A stretch of 64,000 bases of DNA, taken from the NCBI RefSeq assembly GCF_038024105.1, contig NZ_CP150661.1:2189001-2253000 (forward strand). Direction: 5' to 3'. Shown here piece by piece: positions 33,564 through 43,447 of the stretch (the stretch's first letter is position 1; each line of letters begins with the position of its first letter). The notes below the pieces were generated by a model that had not been told where the DNA came from, did no database searches, and was given only the letters and a program-made list of their open reading frames with translations. Source of the stretch: Polaribacter butkevichii. Its GTDB lineage: Bacteria > Bacteroidota > Bacteroidia > Flavobacteriales > Flavobacteriaceae. The translations under genes were made by a program, and so were the position numbers.

Positions 33564-35117
33564 TTATCTAGGGTTTGGTGTTAATCCTGCAGAAACAACA
33601 TCTTTAGGTAATTGAATAGCCTTACGAGCATCATCTGCTTTTAATACATCTTCTACACTAATGTTTCCAACCAAATCACTTTTATAACGAGGTACAGTAA
33701 TTCCATATCTTTTAATATCAAACCATCTTAACCCCTCGTGAATTGTTAAAATTCTTCTACACTGAAGTGTATAATGAATCATATTTTCTTGCGTACCTGC
33801 TTCAACACTAAATTTAGGTGCTAATGTTTTCTTTTGATTTGGCACATCTTCTGTTGAGTAAGCTAAGCCATCATAAAAAGTATTTACGTCTGCCACTGTA
33901 GTTTCACTATTTCTGAAAAAATTCCTTGTCCAAGTATTTAAATCATTTATAGCATCTCCATATTGTTTTAACATTACATTTGCCTCTGCTCTTACTAACA
34001 AAGTTTCATCTGTTGTAAACGGTACATATACAGTTCTTCTAAAACCAATTTTTGCTACAGGATCTGTATATTCAAATAAATATGGCATTTTAAAGTATAC
34101 CACTTTATCAAAATTACTTGCGGTATAATTTGATGGACGGTAATTATAACTAGCAGAAGTTACGTTTCCAAAAGGTAAAGGAACATACATAGATTCTGTG
34201 TCTGCTATATTACGCGTATGATTAAAACGTGTAACCACTCTATATGGACCAAATATTAAACCTGCATTTGATGCAGATGTTACATTTAAAAGACTACTAT
34301 TATCATTTATGTAAGCATTTGTTAATGGATCTTGGTCTCTATTTACTAAACCTTGAGCAGCCCAATCTCTTAAAACACTTAATGGATTTTGCGTTAGCAC
34401 AACAGAAGCATATGTTTTTGCTTTTTCCCAATTTTGATAATATAAATTAAACCTTGCTGCAAAAGCATAAGCTGCTTTAGATGTAAAATGGTATTTAGGC
34501 ACATCATAAATATCATCTCTAATTAATGGCAACGCTTCTTCTATATCTTTATTAATTTTCTCGTAAACATCTTTAACTGTACCTCTTTCGTATTGAGGAT
34601 TTAAGCTTGTTTCAGGAGCTTCTAAATAAGGAATTCCTAAATCAGAACCACTAGTTTGCTCATTATAATGTTTACTAAAAACATTCACTAAAATAAAATG
34701 CGCATACGCTCTTGTTATTAAAGCCTCTCCTCTTTCTGCAGATAGATCTAGATCTCCAACAGAATTAATTCCTTCTAAAGCTTGATTTGCTGCAGCAATT
34801 GCTCCGTAGCATCCTTCCCAAACTGAATCTGGTCCGTCATTATCTGTTTCTGTAACATCTTCCCAATAAACTAATTGTTGATGTATTCTTTCCCAATCTG
34901 GGTTTGTATCTCCTAAATCTTGAAAATTATCTGAAGACATTTCTGCTACTACAGCCTCTCCTGTTGAAGGATAAGCAGAAACTAACAGTTTTCTAATTTT
35001 ATTCTGATTATCTACTTCTGTTCTATTATCTGGTAATTCATCTAAAAAGTCGTTACAAGAAACAGCAAACAGAGATAAAAAAAAGATTGTAAATAATATT
35101 TTTTTATTGTTTTTCAT
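33564..35117 (-). CDS. SusD/RagB-family nutrient-binding lipoprotein
   Basis: A 517-aa surface lipoprotein (lipobox FAVSC, Cys21; then NDFLDELPDNRTEV). TPR-like helices (ALITRAYAHFILVNVFSKHY; AYAFAARFNLYYQNWEKA) and the C-terminal region (RRILTIHEGLRWFDIKRYG) are standard SusD. It caps the SusC barrel and binds the incoming ligand. It lies 16 bp after susC and 16 bp before the metallopeptidase. Confidence 0.96.
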   Translation of the reverse strand: MKNNKKILFTIFFLSLFAVSCNDFLDELPDNRTEVDNQNKIRKLLVSAYPSTGEAVVAEMSSDNFQDLGDTNPDWERIHQQLVYWEDVTETDNDGPDSVWEGCYGAIAAANQALEGINSVGDLDLSAERGEALITRAYAHFILVNVFSKHYNEQTSGSDLGIPYLEAPETSLNPQYERGTVKDVYEKINKDIEEALPLIRDDIYDVPKYHFTSKAAYAFAARFNLYYQNWEKAKTYASVVLTQNPLSVLRDWAAQGLVNRDQDPLTNAYINDNSSLLNVTSASNAGLIFGPYRVVTRFNHTRNIADTESMYVPLPFGNVTSASYNYRPSNYTASNFDKVVYFKMPYLFEYTDPVAKIGFRRTVYVPFTTDETLLVRAEANVMLKQYGDAINDLNTWTRNFFRNSETTVADVNTFYDGLAYSTEDVPNQKKTLAPKFSVEAGTQENMIHYTLQCRRILTIHEGLRWFDIKRYGITVPRYKSDLVGNISVEDVLKADDARKAIQLPKDVVSAGLTPNPR

Positions 35118-35133
35118 TTTATATGTTTTTATA

Positions 35134-38100
35134 TTATAGACCTAATCTTAATGTAAATGTTATTTGTTTAGCTAAAGGACTTGCAACACCTCCAGAGTTA
35201 TAAAACTCAGGATCTTGACCATTTAGTTTATCATCCGAATACAATAAAAATAAATTAGTTGCTTGTAATTTAAGAGCCAAACTATTTACATTTAAACTCT
35301 CTACAACATTTTTAGGAAAGTTATACGCTAAAGAAACTTGTTTTAAACGTATAAAGTCTCCTTTTGCAATACGTGCATCAGAATAATTGTATGCATTATA
35401 CGCTGTTGCTAAAACAGTATTACCGTAATTATAACGTTGTCTTTGTGTTGCTATTACAGGCACATTGGTTATGTTTTCATCTCCTGGCACAACCCATCTA
35501 TCTTGATATTCTTTTGGTAAAGATGCAAGATCTGTATAACTCGAACTAAAAACAGGGTTTAACCTTACCACATTTCCAAAAGAAAACGTAGTAAACACAT
35601 TTAAACTTAAATTTTTATATTTAAATATATTACCAAAACTACCTACATCTGTTGGATCAGCAGAACCAGAATATTCTAAAAAATCTAATTTATCTCTTTC
35701 TTGAAAATAGATATCACCTACAGTAACATTACCGTCTTGGTCTTTAAAAGTAGGTAAACCTTCAGCATTTAAGCCTTCGAAAGGTATTGAAAAGATAGAT
35801 CTAACAGGGTAACCTTCTCTTGCAAAACCATTACCAGTAACTAAATCGATAACTCTTTGTCTTGTTTCTAATTCTGTTACCTTATTTGTAATTTTTGAAT
35901 AAACAAAACTTGTTTGCCAGCTAAAATCATCATTTTTAAATGGTGTTGCAGAAATAGATAACTCAACTCCATCAGAAGTCATAGACGCTACATTTCCATA
36001 CTTTGTTAATTCACCACCAATACCTTGTGTATTTACCCTACCAATCAAATCAAAATTATCTCTCTTATACCAATCTACAGCTACACTTAAACGATCGTCT
36101 TTTAAAAATGATGCTTCAGCTCCAATATTAATTTCATGTTTCTTTTCATACGTTAATTCTCCGTTTGCCAAAGAACTGATATACAAAGAACTTTCTTTTG
36201 TTCCTGCAGAAGGTCTCCAAGGATTTTCACTCTTAATTTCCGCTACAGAATTTGTAACATAATACGGTCCGCTATCTGCCGTTAAACTATAAGAAGCTTT
36301 TAAAGTAAAACTATTTACAATTGGTCGTAAACTTTCAAAAAATTCTTCTTCATGAGCATTCCAAGCACCAGAAACATTCCAAGTAGGTAACCATCTAGCA
36401 CTTGTAGATTTCCCTAATTTATTAGAACCTTCATAACGTAATGTTCCTAAAATAGTATATCGTCTTTTCCAAGAATATAATGCATTACCATAAAAGGCTA
36501 AATTTCTTTTTCTTGTATTTTCCATTCCATAATACAAATTGTTTTCTTCAATACCTTGTTTAAACAAATTGTAATCATAAAAAGGAATTTCTCCTAAGGA
36601 GTATTGTAATCCCCAACCTGTAAAATTTGTATTTTTTCTATCAACAGCATTTAATTCTGCACCCCCATAAAAGTTAACGGTATGATCTTCGTTAAAGATA
36701 TTTTTGTAAGAATACATTGCTCTAAAATCGTATCCAAATAAATTGTAATCTGTACGTCTGTATATACCTCCTTCTGGTAAAACACTAACGGGTACAGCAA
36801 ATTCATCATCTGGATCTGAATATAAGAAAGGATTATTTTCTCTTACAACCTCATTACCCATTGCTCTATAAGCATTTGCTTGGTTAGAGAATTCTGTAGT
36901 ATTATGTTCTATAGAAGTTGTTTGATGTTTTATAGCACCTAAAACAGAAATTTCCATTTCTGGATTAATTTTATAGTTTAACTGTCCTTGAAATCTTAAA
37001 TCTGTATTATTAATATCTATGTAGTTTTCCTCTAACTCTTTTACAATATTAAAATCTGCATAGTTTCTTGTATAAAATTTATCTGGATCTAAGGCTCTTG
37101 AAGAGTTTAAGGCAAAAGAATATGGATTAATATCAAAATCTCTTTTTACCTCACCCGTTACCACATCTGTATCTTGAGACAAAGTACCTGGAGCTCTTTG
37201 TTTTCTAAACGAAGCATTACTAATAGCATTTAAAGTTAACTTATCTGTTATTTTAAATATCGATTTAAAATTGGCAGTATAACGATTTACACTACTAGAC
37301 TTGGTCCAACCCGGATCTACTAAAGCACTTACAGAACCATAATAGTTTGCTCTATCTGTTCCAGAAGACATACTAATAGAATGACTTTGCATTGCATTAA
37401 TATTAAACAACTCCTTAAACCAATTGGTATTTCTAAGTTCTGCCTGCTTAAGAAAAGCAGCTCTTCCTTCTGGAGTATTCTCTACAAGCGGAGTTCCATT
37501 TGAGTTATACTCATTGTATCCGTTATACATTTCTCCATAAACCCCACTTTCTGATGCATTTCCAATATCTGAATAATTTAACCAACCTGCAGAACGCATT
37601 TCTTCATACACAGACATTTGATCTTGAGAATTCATGATATTAAAATTACTATAAGAAGGTCTCATTCTAAAAGTAGTTTCATTCGTATAATTAAAAGAAC
37701 TTACTCCTGCTTTACCTTTTTTAGTTGTAATAACAATTACACCAGCCATTGCTCTTGCTCCATAAATAGAGGTTGCAGAACCATCTTTTAAAACTTCAAA
37801 ACTCTGAATATCATCAGGGTTTAAACCAGAGATTGCAGAACTTATTAAAGTTGTTGCATCTCCAGAAGAAAGTGCATCTGAAGTTAACTCTATTACATCT
37901 TCCATAATTACACCATCTACAACCCATAATGGTTTTGAACTACCATAAATTGAAGTTGCACCACGAATTCTAATTTTTGGTGCGGCACCAAAAGTACCAG
38001 AAACATTTTGCACAGTAACCCCTGCTGCTCGCCCCTCTAAAGCCCTACCTATTTCTGGAACCCCATCTAACTTCACTTCAGAAGCTTTTATAGAAGTAGC

Positions 38101-38460
38101 AGAACCAGTAAATAAACGTTTATCTGTAGTAGTAATACCTGTAATTACAACCTCATCTAAACTTTGAGAATCCTCTTCAAGTACCGCATTTAAGACACTT
38201 CCTGTTCCAACTGTTTTTTCTAAGGTTTTCATCCCAAGATATCTAAACACCAAAACATCTCCTGCTTTTGCTGAGATAACGTATTTACCATCAAAATCGG
38301 ACTCCGTTCCTTTATTGGTACTTTTCACAAGAACCGAAACTCCTGGCAAAACACCTGTTTTATCAGAAATAGTTCCTGATATCATTTTACTTTGTGCAAA
38401 AGAAACTTGCACTACAAACGCCCAAAAGAGCGTTAAAATAAAGTTAGTTTTTAATTTCAT
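35134..38460 (-). CDS. SusC/RagA-family TonB-linked outer-membrane protein
   Basis: An 1108-aa outer-membrane transporter. It has a signal peptide (about 1-22), a carboxypeptidase-regulatory-like domain (ISGTISDKTGVLPGVSVLVK), the SusC plug (SLDEVVITGITTTDKR, GRALEGRAAGVTVQN, APKIRIRGATSIYGSSKPLW, VLKDGSATSIYGARA) and a 22-strand type barrel ending in FTLRLGL. It is the first gene of the operon, with no sigma/anti-sigma pair upstream in the window, so regulation cannot be read. The ligand is unknown; the operon metallopeptidase hints at peptides. Confidence 0.97.
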   Translation of the reverse strand: MKLKTNFILTLFWAFVVQVSFAQSKMISGTISDKTGVLPGVSVLVKSTNKGTESDFDGKYVISAKAGDVLVFRYLGMKTLEKTVGTGSVLNAVLEEDSQSLDEVVITGITTTDKRLFTGSATSIKASEVKLDGVPEIGRALEGRAAGVTVQNVSGTFGAAPKIRIRGATSIYGSSKPLWVVDGVIMEDVIELTSDALSSGDATTLISSAISGLNPDDIQSFEVLKDGSATSIYGARAMAGVIVITTKKGKAGVSSFNYTNETTFRMRPSYSNFNIMNSQDQMSVYEEMRSAGWLNYSDIGNASESGVYGEMYNGYNEYNSNGTPLVENTPEGRAAFLKQAELRNTNWFKELFNINAMQSHSISMSSGTDRANYYGSVSALVDPGWTKSSSVNRYTANFKSIFKITDKLTLNAISNASFRKQRAPGTLSQDTDVVTGEVKRDFDINPYSFALNSSRALDPDKFYTRNYADFNIVKELEENYIDINNTDLRFQGQLNYKINPEMEISVLGAIKHQTTSIEHNTTEFSNQANAYRAMGNEVVRENNPFLYSDPDDEFAVPVSVLPEGGIYRRTDYNLFGYDFRAMYSYKNIFNEDHTVNFYGGAELNAVDRKNTNFTGWGLQYSLGEIPFYDYNLFKQGIEENNLYYGMENTRKRNLAFYGNALYSWKRRYTILGTLRYEGSNKLGKSTSARWLPTWNVSGAWNAHEEEFFESLRPIVNSFTLKASYSLTADSGPYYVTNSVAEIKSENPWRPSAGTKESSLYISSLANGELTYEKKHEINIGAEASFLKDDRLSVAVDWYKRDNFDLIGRVNTQGIGGELTKYGNVASMTSDGVELSISATPFKNDDFSWQTSFVYSKITNKVTELETRQRVIDLVTGNGFAREGYPVRSIFSIPFEGLNAEGLPTFKDQDGNVTVGDIYFQERDKLDFLEYSGSADPTDVGSFGNIFKYKNLSLNVFTTFSFGNVVRLNPVFSSSYTDLASLPKEYQDRWVVPGDENITNVPVIATQRQRYNYGNTVLATAYNAYNYSDARIAKGDFIRLKQVSLAYNFPKNVVESLNVNSLALKLQATNLFLLYSDDKLNGQDPEFYNSGGVASPLAKQITFTLRLGL

Positions 38461-38626
38461 TTAATAATTTATTTGAATTAATTAGTGTAAACCTCTTAAT
38501 TTTATGTTAATAAACCAAATTAAAAGTTAATTTTAACTACAATATTTTAACACTTATCAATTTTTATCAAGAATCCTCTAATCCTTAAAATTGATTGTTA
38601 TAATATTGCAAATCGATTTTTATACG

Positions 38627-39670
38627 ATGACATTTTCCAATACATTAATTTACTGGTACTTACAAAACAATAGAGATTTGCCTTGGCGAAAATCTAGAAA
38701 CCCATACTTTATTTGGCTATCAGAAATCATGCTACAACAAACAAGAGTTGCTCAAGGTTTGTCTTATTATCTAAAATTTACAGACACTTTTCCCACTGTT
38801 TTCGATCTCGCTAAAGCGGATGAAAGTACCGTGTTAAAAATGTGGCAAGGTTTAGGGTATTATTCTAGAGCAAGAAATCTTCATTTTTCCGCAAAACAAA
38901 TTGCCAACGAATTAAACGGCGAATTTCCTTCAACATATAAAGAAATTATAAAACTAAAAGGAATAGGAGATTATACCGCTTCTGCAATTGCTTCAATTTG
39001 CTTTAATGAACCCACTGCTGTTGTAGACGGAAACGTTTACAGAGTACTTTCTCGCTATTACGGAATTAAAACCCCCATTAACTCATCTGCAGGGATTAAA
39101 GAGTTTAAAGCTTTAGCGCAGACTTTAATTGATGAATCTCAACCTGGAACCTTTAACCAGGCAATTATGGATTTTGGTGCATTACATTGTAAACCTCAAA
39201 ACCCATTGTGCGATAGCTGCCCTTTTTCGGGTAGTTGCATGGCATTAGAAAAAAAGCTAACAAACGAGTTACCAGTAAAAGAGAAAAAAATAAAGGTTAG
39301 AAAACGTTATTTTAATTTTTTGGTGATAAAAACCGATGACAATAAAACTATTTTATCTGAAAGAAAAGGAAAAGGAATCTGGCAAGGTTTATTTCAATTT
39401 CCATTAATAGAAAGCAATAAAAACATCAACAAAAATGAACTAGTTTCATCCGAAGAATTTATTGATCTATTTCCTGCAGAAACAACGATTTCTCTCTTTA
39501 ATGAAAAAGAAATCGTACATAAATTATCGCATCAACATTTATATACACAATTTTGGATTATAGAAACTAAAAAGCTAAACAAAGCCACCATAAAATGGAC
39601 TGAAATAGAAAAACACCCAGTCCCTATTTTAATTGCTAATTTTTTAGAAACTTTTCTAACTAAAAAGTAA
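38627..39670 (+). CDS. mutY: A/G-specific adenine DNA glycosylase
   Basis: Removes adenine mispaired with 8-oxoguanine. From the ATG at 38627 (347 aa) the catalytic Glu is E33 (SEIMLQQTRV), the helix-hairpin-helix is LKGIGDYTASAIAS with D134 in VVDGNVYRV, and the [4Fe-4S] cysteines are C188, C195, C198 and C204 (C-x6-C-x2-C-x5-C). The C-terminal part is the NUDIX-like 8-oxoG-sensing domain. Start choice: the ORF reaches a TTG at 38591, but the ATG fits homologues. It leads mutY-ssb-gldE-gldD, a standard flavobacterial order. Confidence 0.96.
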   Translation: MTFSNTLIYWYLQNNRDLPWRKSRNPYFIWLSEIMLQQTRVAQGLSYYLKFTDTFPTVFDLAKADESTVLKMWQGLGYYSRARNLHFSAKQIANELNGEFPSTYKEIIKLKGIGDYTASAIASICFNEPTAVVDGNVYRVLSRYYGIKTPINSSAGIKEFKALAQTLIDESQPGTFNQAIMDFGALHCKPQNPLCDSCPFSGSCMALEKKLTNELPVKEKKIKVRKRYFNFLVIKTDDNKTILSERKGKGIWQGLFQFPLIESNKNINKNELVSSEEFIDLFPAETTISLFNEKEIVHKLSHQHLYTQFWIIETKKLNKATIKWTEIEKHPVPILIANFLETFLTKK

Positions 39671-39842
39671 TTGATATTTTTAGTACTTTTGATGTAAAAT
39701 TTTTAACTTACATTAAGTTTATCTACTCGAGACTTACAAAAATTAAAAAATATTTTAATTAAAAGTAAGAGCGCAGCTTTTCGAGAGATTAAATTTTATA
39801 GGTCTAGACTGCGCTACACCTATCAATAAAAAAAATAAAGCT
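39671..39842 (+). promoter_or_regulatory. Structured leader and promoter region of ssb
   Basis: TACTTTTG at 39684-39691 matches the -7 consensus, though no TTG is at the usual distance. Downstream are inverted pieces: AGCGCAG (39770-39776) pairs with CTGCGCT (39809-39815), and ACTTAC (39732-39737) with GTAAG (39765-39769). If transcribed from here the ssb leader is about 145 nt and folded. Confidence 0.4.
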
Positions 39843-40286
39843 ATGGCAGCAGGAACAATAAATAAAGTAATTTTAATTGGTAACTTAGGTGATGATGTTA
39901 AGATGCATTATTTTGATGATCAAAACTGTGTTGGTAGATTTCCTATAGCAACTAGCGAAAGCTACACCAATAAAACTACCGGAGAAAAAGTAACCTCTAC
40001 AGACTGGCATAATATTGTTGTAAGAAACGGATTAGCAAAGGTTTGTGAAAAATATTTATCTAAAGGTGATAAAGTGTATGTTGAAGGTAAATTAAAAAAC
40101 AGACAATGGGAACAAGATGGCGTAAAACGCTATTCTACAGAGATTCATGTAAATGAAATGACCATGTTATCTACAAAGAAAAACTTAGAAACACCTAATA
40201 ATACTAATCCACAACAACATCAAAAACCTTCTGCACCAGCACCAAAAGCTGTTCAGGAAGAAGAAAACGATGATTTACCTTTTTAA
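39843..40286 (+). CDS. ssb: Single-stranded DNA-binding protein
   Basis: A 147-aa tetrameric SSB. The OB-fold occupies about residues 5-108 (INKVILIGNLGDDVKMHYF, DWHNIVVRNGLAKVCEKYL, VEGKLKNRQWEQDG), then a Gln/Pro/Ala-rich linker, and the acidic tip ENDDLPF that binds repair partners. It lies between mutY and gldE, 20 bp before gldE. Confidence 0.97.
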   Translation: MAAGTINKVILIGNLGDDVKMHYFDDQNCVGRFPIATSESYTNKTTGEKVTSTDWHNIVVRNGLAKVCEKYLSKGDKVYVEGKLKNRQWEQDGVKRYSTEIHVNEMTMLSTKKNLETPNNTNPQQHQKPSAPAPKAVQEEENDDLPF

Positions 40287-40305
40287 TTAATCAAACCTAA
40301 AGCAA

Positions 40306-41634
40306 TTGGACCCAGATCCCGAAATATTATTTTTATTACTAGCTTCAACAGATTTACTAACCACATTTAATGCAATACTACTAATTGCTTTACTATTAAG
40401 TTCTGCGCTAGTATCAGGAGCAGAAGTTGCTTTTTTCTCGCTTTCTCAAACCGATTTAAACGAACTTTCTAACAACGGAAAAGAACAAAATATTGTTGTA
40501 ACCTTACTAGAAAGACCCAGAAAATTACTAGCAACCATTCTAATAACCAACAATTTTATAAACATTTTAATTGTTTTATTATTTGCTTCCCTATCAGAAA
40601 CTTTATTTGGTCATTTCGATTATCAATTAAACGCATACCTTTTTACCATTCCTATTCGCTTTTTATTAGAAATTGTTTTAGTAACCTTTTTAATTCTTTT
40701 ATTTGGAGAAGTTTTACCAAAGGTTTACGCCTCTAGAAACGCACTCCGTTTTTCTAAAACAATGTCTAAATTTATTCATTTTATAAGTATTCTATTAACC
40801 CCTTTTAGTTTACCCTTAATAACATTAACAAAATGGATAGAAAAAAAATTAGGGAGTAAAAACTCTAACTTTTCTGTAGAAACCTTATCGCAAGCATTAG
40901 AATTAACTTCTGAAGGAGCCACTACCAAAGACGAACAAAAAATATTAGAAGGAATTGTAAATTTTGGAAACACAGAAACGGTACAAATTATGGTACCTCG
41001 TATAGATATTTTTGCACTTTCTGATGACGAGCCTTATGAAGTTGTTTTAGATAAAATTCTAAAAAACGGATACTCTAGAAATCCTGTTTACAAAGACAGC
41101 ATAGACAATATTATTGGTATTTTGTACGCTAAAGACTTGTTGGCACATTTAAATAAAAAAAACTTTAAGTGGCCAACATTATTACGAGAACCATTTTTTG
41201 TACCAGAAAATAAAAAATTAGATGATTTATTGGGTGATTTTAGAGAGAAAAAAAATCACTTGGCAATTGTTGTTGATGAATATGGTGGCACAAGTGGTTT
41301 AGTAAGCTTACAAGACGTAATAGAAGAAATTGTAGGCGATATTAATGATGAATTTGATGATGAAGATTTACAATATTCTAAAATAGATGCTAACAATTAT
41401 GTTTTTGAAGGCAAAACCTCTATTAAAGATTTCTGTAGAGTTTTAGATGATGAAGATGAAGAAATTTTTGAAGAAGAAAAAGGAGAAAGCGAAACCTTAG
41501 CCGGATTTATTTTAGAAATTTCTGGTAAATTCCCTAGAAAGGGAGAGAAAATAAACTTTAAGAACTATACGTTTACCATAGAAGCGTTAGATAAAAAACG
41601 TATTAAACAAGTTAAAGCAACCAGAAATGCGTAA
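40306..41634 (+). CDS. gldE: Gliding motility-associated protein GldE (CNNM/CBS family)
   Basis: A 442-aa membrane protein of the HlyC/CorC (CNNM) family. N-terminal DUF21 membrane domain (about 15-200; three to four hydrophobic segments), tandem CBS domains (about 220-345; MVPRIDIFALSDDEP, HLAIVVDEYGGTSGLVSLQD) and a CorC_HlyC C-terminal domain. The start is TTG at 40306; no ATG fits, and homologues begin MDPDP-like. It overlaps gldD by 8 bp, so the two are translationally coupled. GldE partners GldD in gliding and type IX secretion. Confidence 0.93.
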   Translation: MDPDPEILFLLLASTDLLTTFNAILLIALLLSSALVSGAEVAFFSLSQTDLNELSNNGKEQNIVVTLLERPRKLLATILITNNFINILIVLLFASLSETLFGHFDYQLNAYLFTIPIRFLLEIVLVTFLILLFGEVLPKVYASRNALRFSKTMSKFIHFISILLTPFSLPLITLTKWIEKKLGSKNSNFSVETLSQALELTSEGATTKDEQKILEGIVNFGNTETVQIMVPRIDIFALSDDEPYEVVLDKILKNGYSRNPVYKDSIDNIIGILYAKDLLAHLNKKNFKWPTLLREPFFVPENKKLDDLLGDFREKKNHLAIVVDEYGGTSGLVSLQDVIEEIVGDINDEFDDEDLQYSKIDANNYVFEGKTSIKDFCRVLDDEDEEIFEEEKGESETLAGFILEISGKFPRKGEKINFKNYTFTIEALDKKRIKQVKATRNA

Positions 41635-42175
41635 CATTTTTCTATTAATATTTACAATTACTTTTCTTTCTTGCAAAGAAGATACACTACCAAAACCTAA
41701 AGCCTATTTAAGCTTAACGTACCCTAAAAAATCATATCAAAAATTAACTTTAGAGCGTCCATATTCTTTTGACATTTTAAAAGACACTAAGGTTAAAGAC
41801 GATGCTAATAATTGGCTTACCATTATATACCCTAATTTAAAAGCATCTATAGACATAACTTACAGACCTATAAATAACAATATAAAAGAATTGCTTACCG
41901 AAGCAGAAAAACTAGTATTTAAACACACCATTAAGGCTGAACAAATTATTCCTAAAGATTTTGTAAACCCTAAAAAAAGAGTCTTTGGTAGTATTTATGA
42001 GATTACAGGAAATGCAGCTTCTCAAATTCAGTTTCATTTAACTGATAGTACGCATAATTTTATAAAAGGATCTTTATATTTTTACACAAAACCAAACTAC
42101 GATTCTGTTTTACCAGCCGTAAGTTACATTAAAGAAGATATTTTAAGATTGATAGAAACTTTAGAGTGGAAATAA
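41627..42175 (+). CDS. gldD: Gliding motility lipoprotein GldD
   Basis: A 182-aa lipoprotein needed for gliding in flavobacteria. The lipobox is ITFLSC (Cys16). Family segments are PKPKAYLSLTYPKKSYQKL, RPYSFDILKD, IIYPNLKASIDITYRPI, FGSIYEITGNAASQIQFHLT and FIKGSLYFYTKPNYDS. It follows gldE with an 8-bp overlap. Loss of GldD in relatives abolishes motility and chitin use. Confidence 0.95.
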   Translation: MRNIFLLIFTITFLSCKEDTLPKPKAYLSLTYPKKSYQKLTLERPYSFDILKDTKVKDDANNWLTIIYPNLKASIDITYRPINNNIKELLTEAEKLVFKHTIKAEQIIPKDFVNPKKRVFGSIYEITGNAASQIQFHLTDSTHNFIKGSLYFYTKPNYDSVLPAVSYIKEDILRLIETLEWK

Positions 42176-42280
42176 CAACACTTTAAAATAAAAAAAATCA
42201 AACAAAAACTTCGCCTTTCTTGATCTCCCCCTCAATTTTGCACAAAAAAATTGACCTCCTAAAACTACAATAAAAATTTA

Positions 42281-43147
42281 ATGGAAAACTTACACGGAAA
42301 AAACGTATCATTTTTACTTTTAGGAACCCTTTTCGTTAGTACTTCTGGTGTTTTAGGAAAATATATTGCTTTGCCTGCAGAGGCTATTATTTTATGTAGA
42401 GCAATTTTAGCAGCTGTTTTTATTTATATCTTTTGTAAAATTAAAAAGATCGATTTAAAAATAAAATCGAGAGCAGATTTTATTTCTTTTATCATTAGTG
42501 GTTTTTTTATGGGTGCTCATTGGGTTACTTATTTTATTGCATTAAAGTTATCTAATGTTGCTTTAGGAATGCTATCTATTTATACTTTTCCTGTAATCAC
42601 TGCTTTTTTAGAACCTTTTTTTTCTAAACAAAAATTAAACCCTGTACATATTTTTTTAGCCCTTATCGTTTTAATTGGCGTGTACATTTTAGTCCCAGAT
42701 TTTTCTTTAGAAAGCAATGATTTAAAAGGAATTTTATTCGGAATTTTATCCGCCTTCTGTTACGCTCTTAGAAACCTCACCATTAAAAAACATGTAAAAG
42801 ACTATAACGGAAGTGCGTTAATGTTACACCAAATGATTGTTGTTGCTGTACTATTAATTCCTGTTTTATTTTTCAGTGATTTTTCTAACCTACAAAGTCA
42901 AATCCCTCTTTTAATAGTAGTTGCATTAATAACTACTGCTATAGGACACACAATGATGGTGCATTCTCTAAAACATTTTACAGTTACTACAGCAAGTATT
43001 ATTAGTAGTGTACAACCCATTTTTGGAATTATAATTGCCTACCTCTTTGTAAACGAAATTCCTACCCTACATACTTTTATTGGAGGTAGTTTAATTTTAT
43101 CAACCGTAGTTATAGAAAGTTTTAGAAGTGGGAAACAAACCACTTAA
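42281..43147 (+). CDS. EamA-family (DMT) transporter
   Basis: A 288-aa inner-membrane protein with about ten hydrophobic segments in two EamA repeats (LLLGTLFVSTSGVLGKYIAL; FGILSAFCYALRNLTIK). It is likely an exporter of amino acids or metabolites. It is about 100 bp downstream of gldD and may have its own promoter. Its closest match in this window is the exporter at 3472-4347, with only family-level likeness. Confidence 0.9.
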   Translation: MENLHGKNVSFLLLGTLFVSTSGVLGKYIALPAEAIILCRAILAAVFIYIFCKIKKIDLKIKSRADFISFIISGFFMGAHWVTYFIALKLSNVALGMLSIYTFPVITAFLEPFFSKQKLNPVHIFLALIVLIGVYILVPDFSLESNDLKGILFGILSAFCYALRNLTIKKHVKDYNGSALMLHQMIVVAVLLIPVLFFSDFSNLQSQIPLLIVVALITTAIGHTMMVHSLKHFTVTTASIISSVQPIFGIIIAYLFVNEIPTLHTFIGGSLILSTVVIESFRSGKQTT

Positions 43148-43400
43148 CAGAAACCACTTCTAAAACAGCAAACCTTACAAAATTTAATATCTTTTTTAGA
43201 TTTTCTCTTTACAAAATGCCCTAAAATCATTTTTTATAGGTGTTTTTGCTATGCAAAAGAGGTAAATCTACAGAACACACTATGTAGAATCATTAAAAAT
43301 AAGGCGTCATTTTTTAATTATTCTTAATACTATCCCATTAAAATTAATACATCACCCCTAAAACCATATTTAAAATTATAATTCACTAAAACAACTAAGC
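43148..43400. other. Intergenic region upstream of the TonB receptor operon
   Basis: About 250 bp of AT-rich DNA after the EamA gene. I see no ORF or RNA gene. Its right end runs into the palindrome and promoter at 43401-43434. Confidence 0.5.
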
Positions 43401-43434
43401 TTATTTAGATTAAATATAAATAAAACTATATTTG
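43401..43434 (+). promoter_or_regulatory. Promoter with Fur-box-like palindrome for the TonB receptor-DUF4374 operon
   Basis: TTATTTAGATTAAATATAAA (from 43401, ending TAA at 43423) is an AT-rich inverted repeat with outer arms TTATTT and AAATAA. It overlaps the -33 region of TATATTTG (43427-43434), an exact -7 box 14 bases before the ATG. A metal-sensing repressor bound here would block transcription. Fur is the likely candidate because the genes look like iron uptake. Confidence 0.55.
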
Positions 43435-43447
43435 TCAAAAAAAAAGA

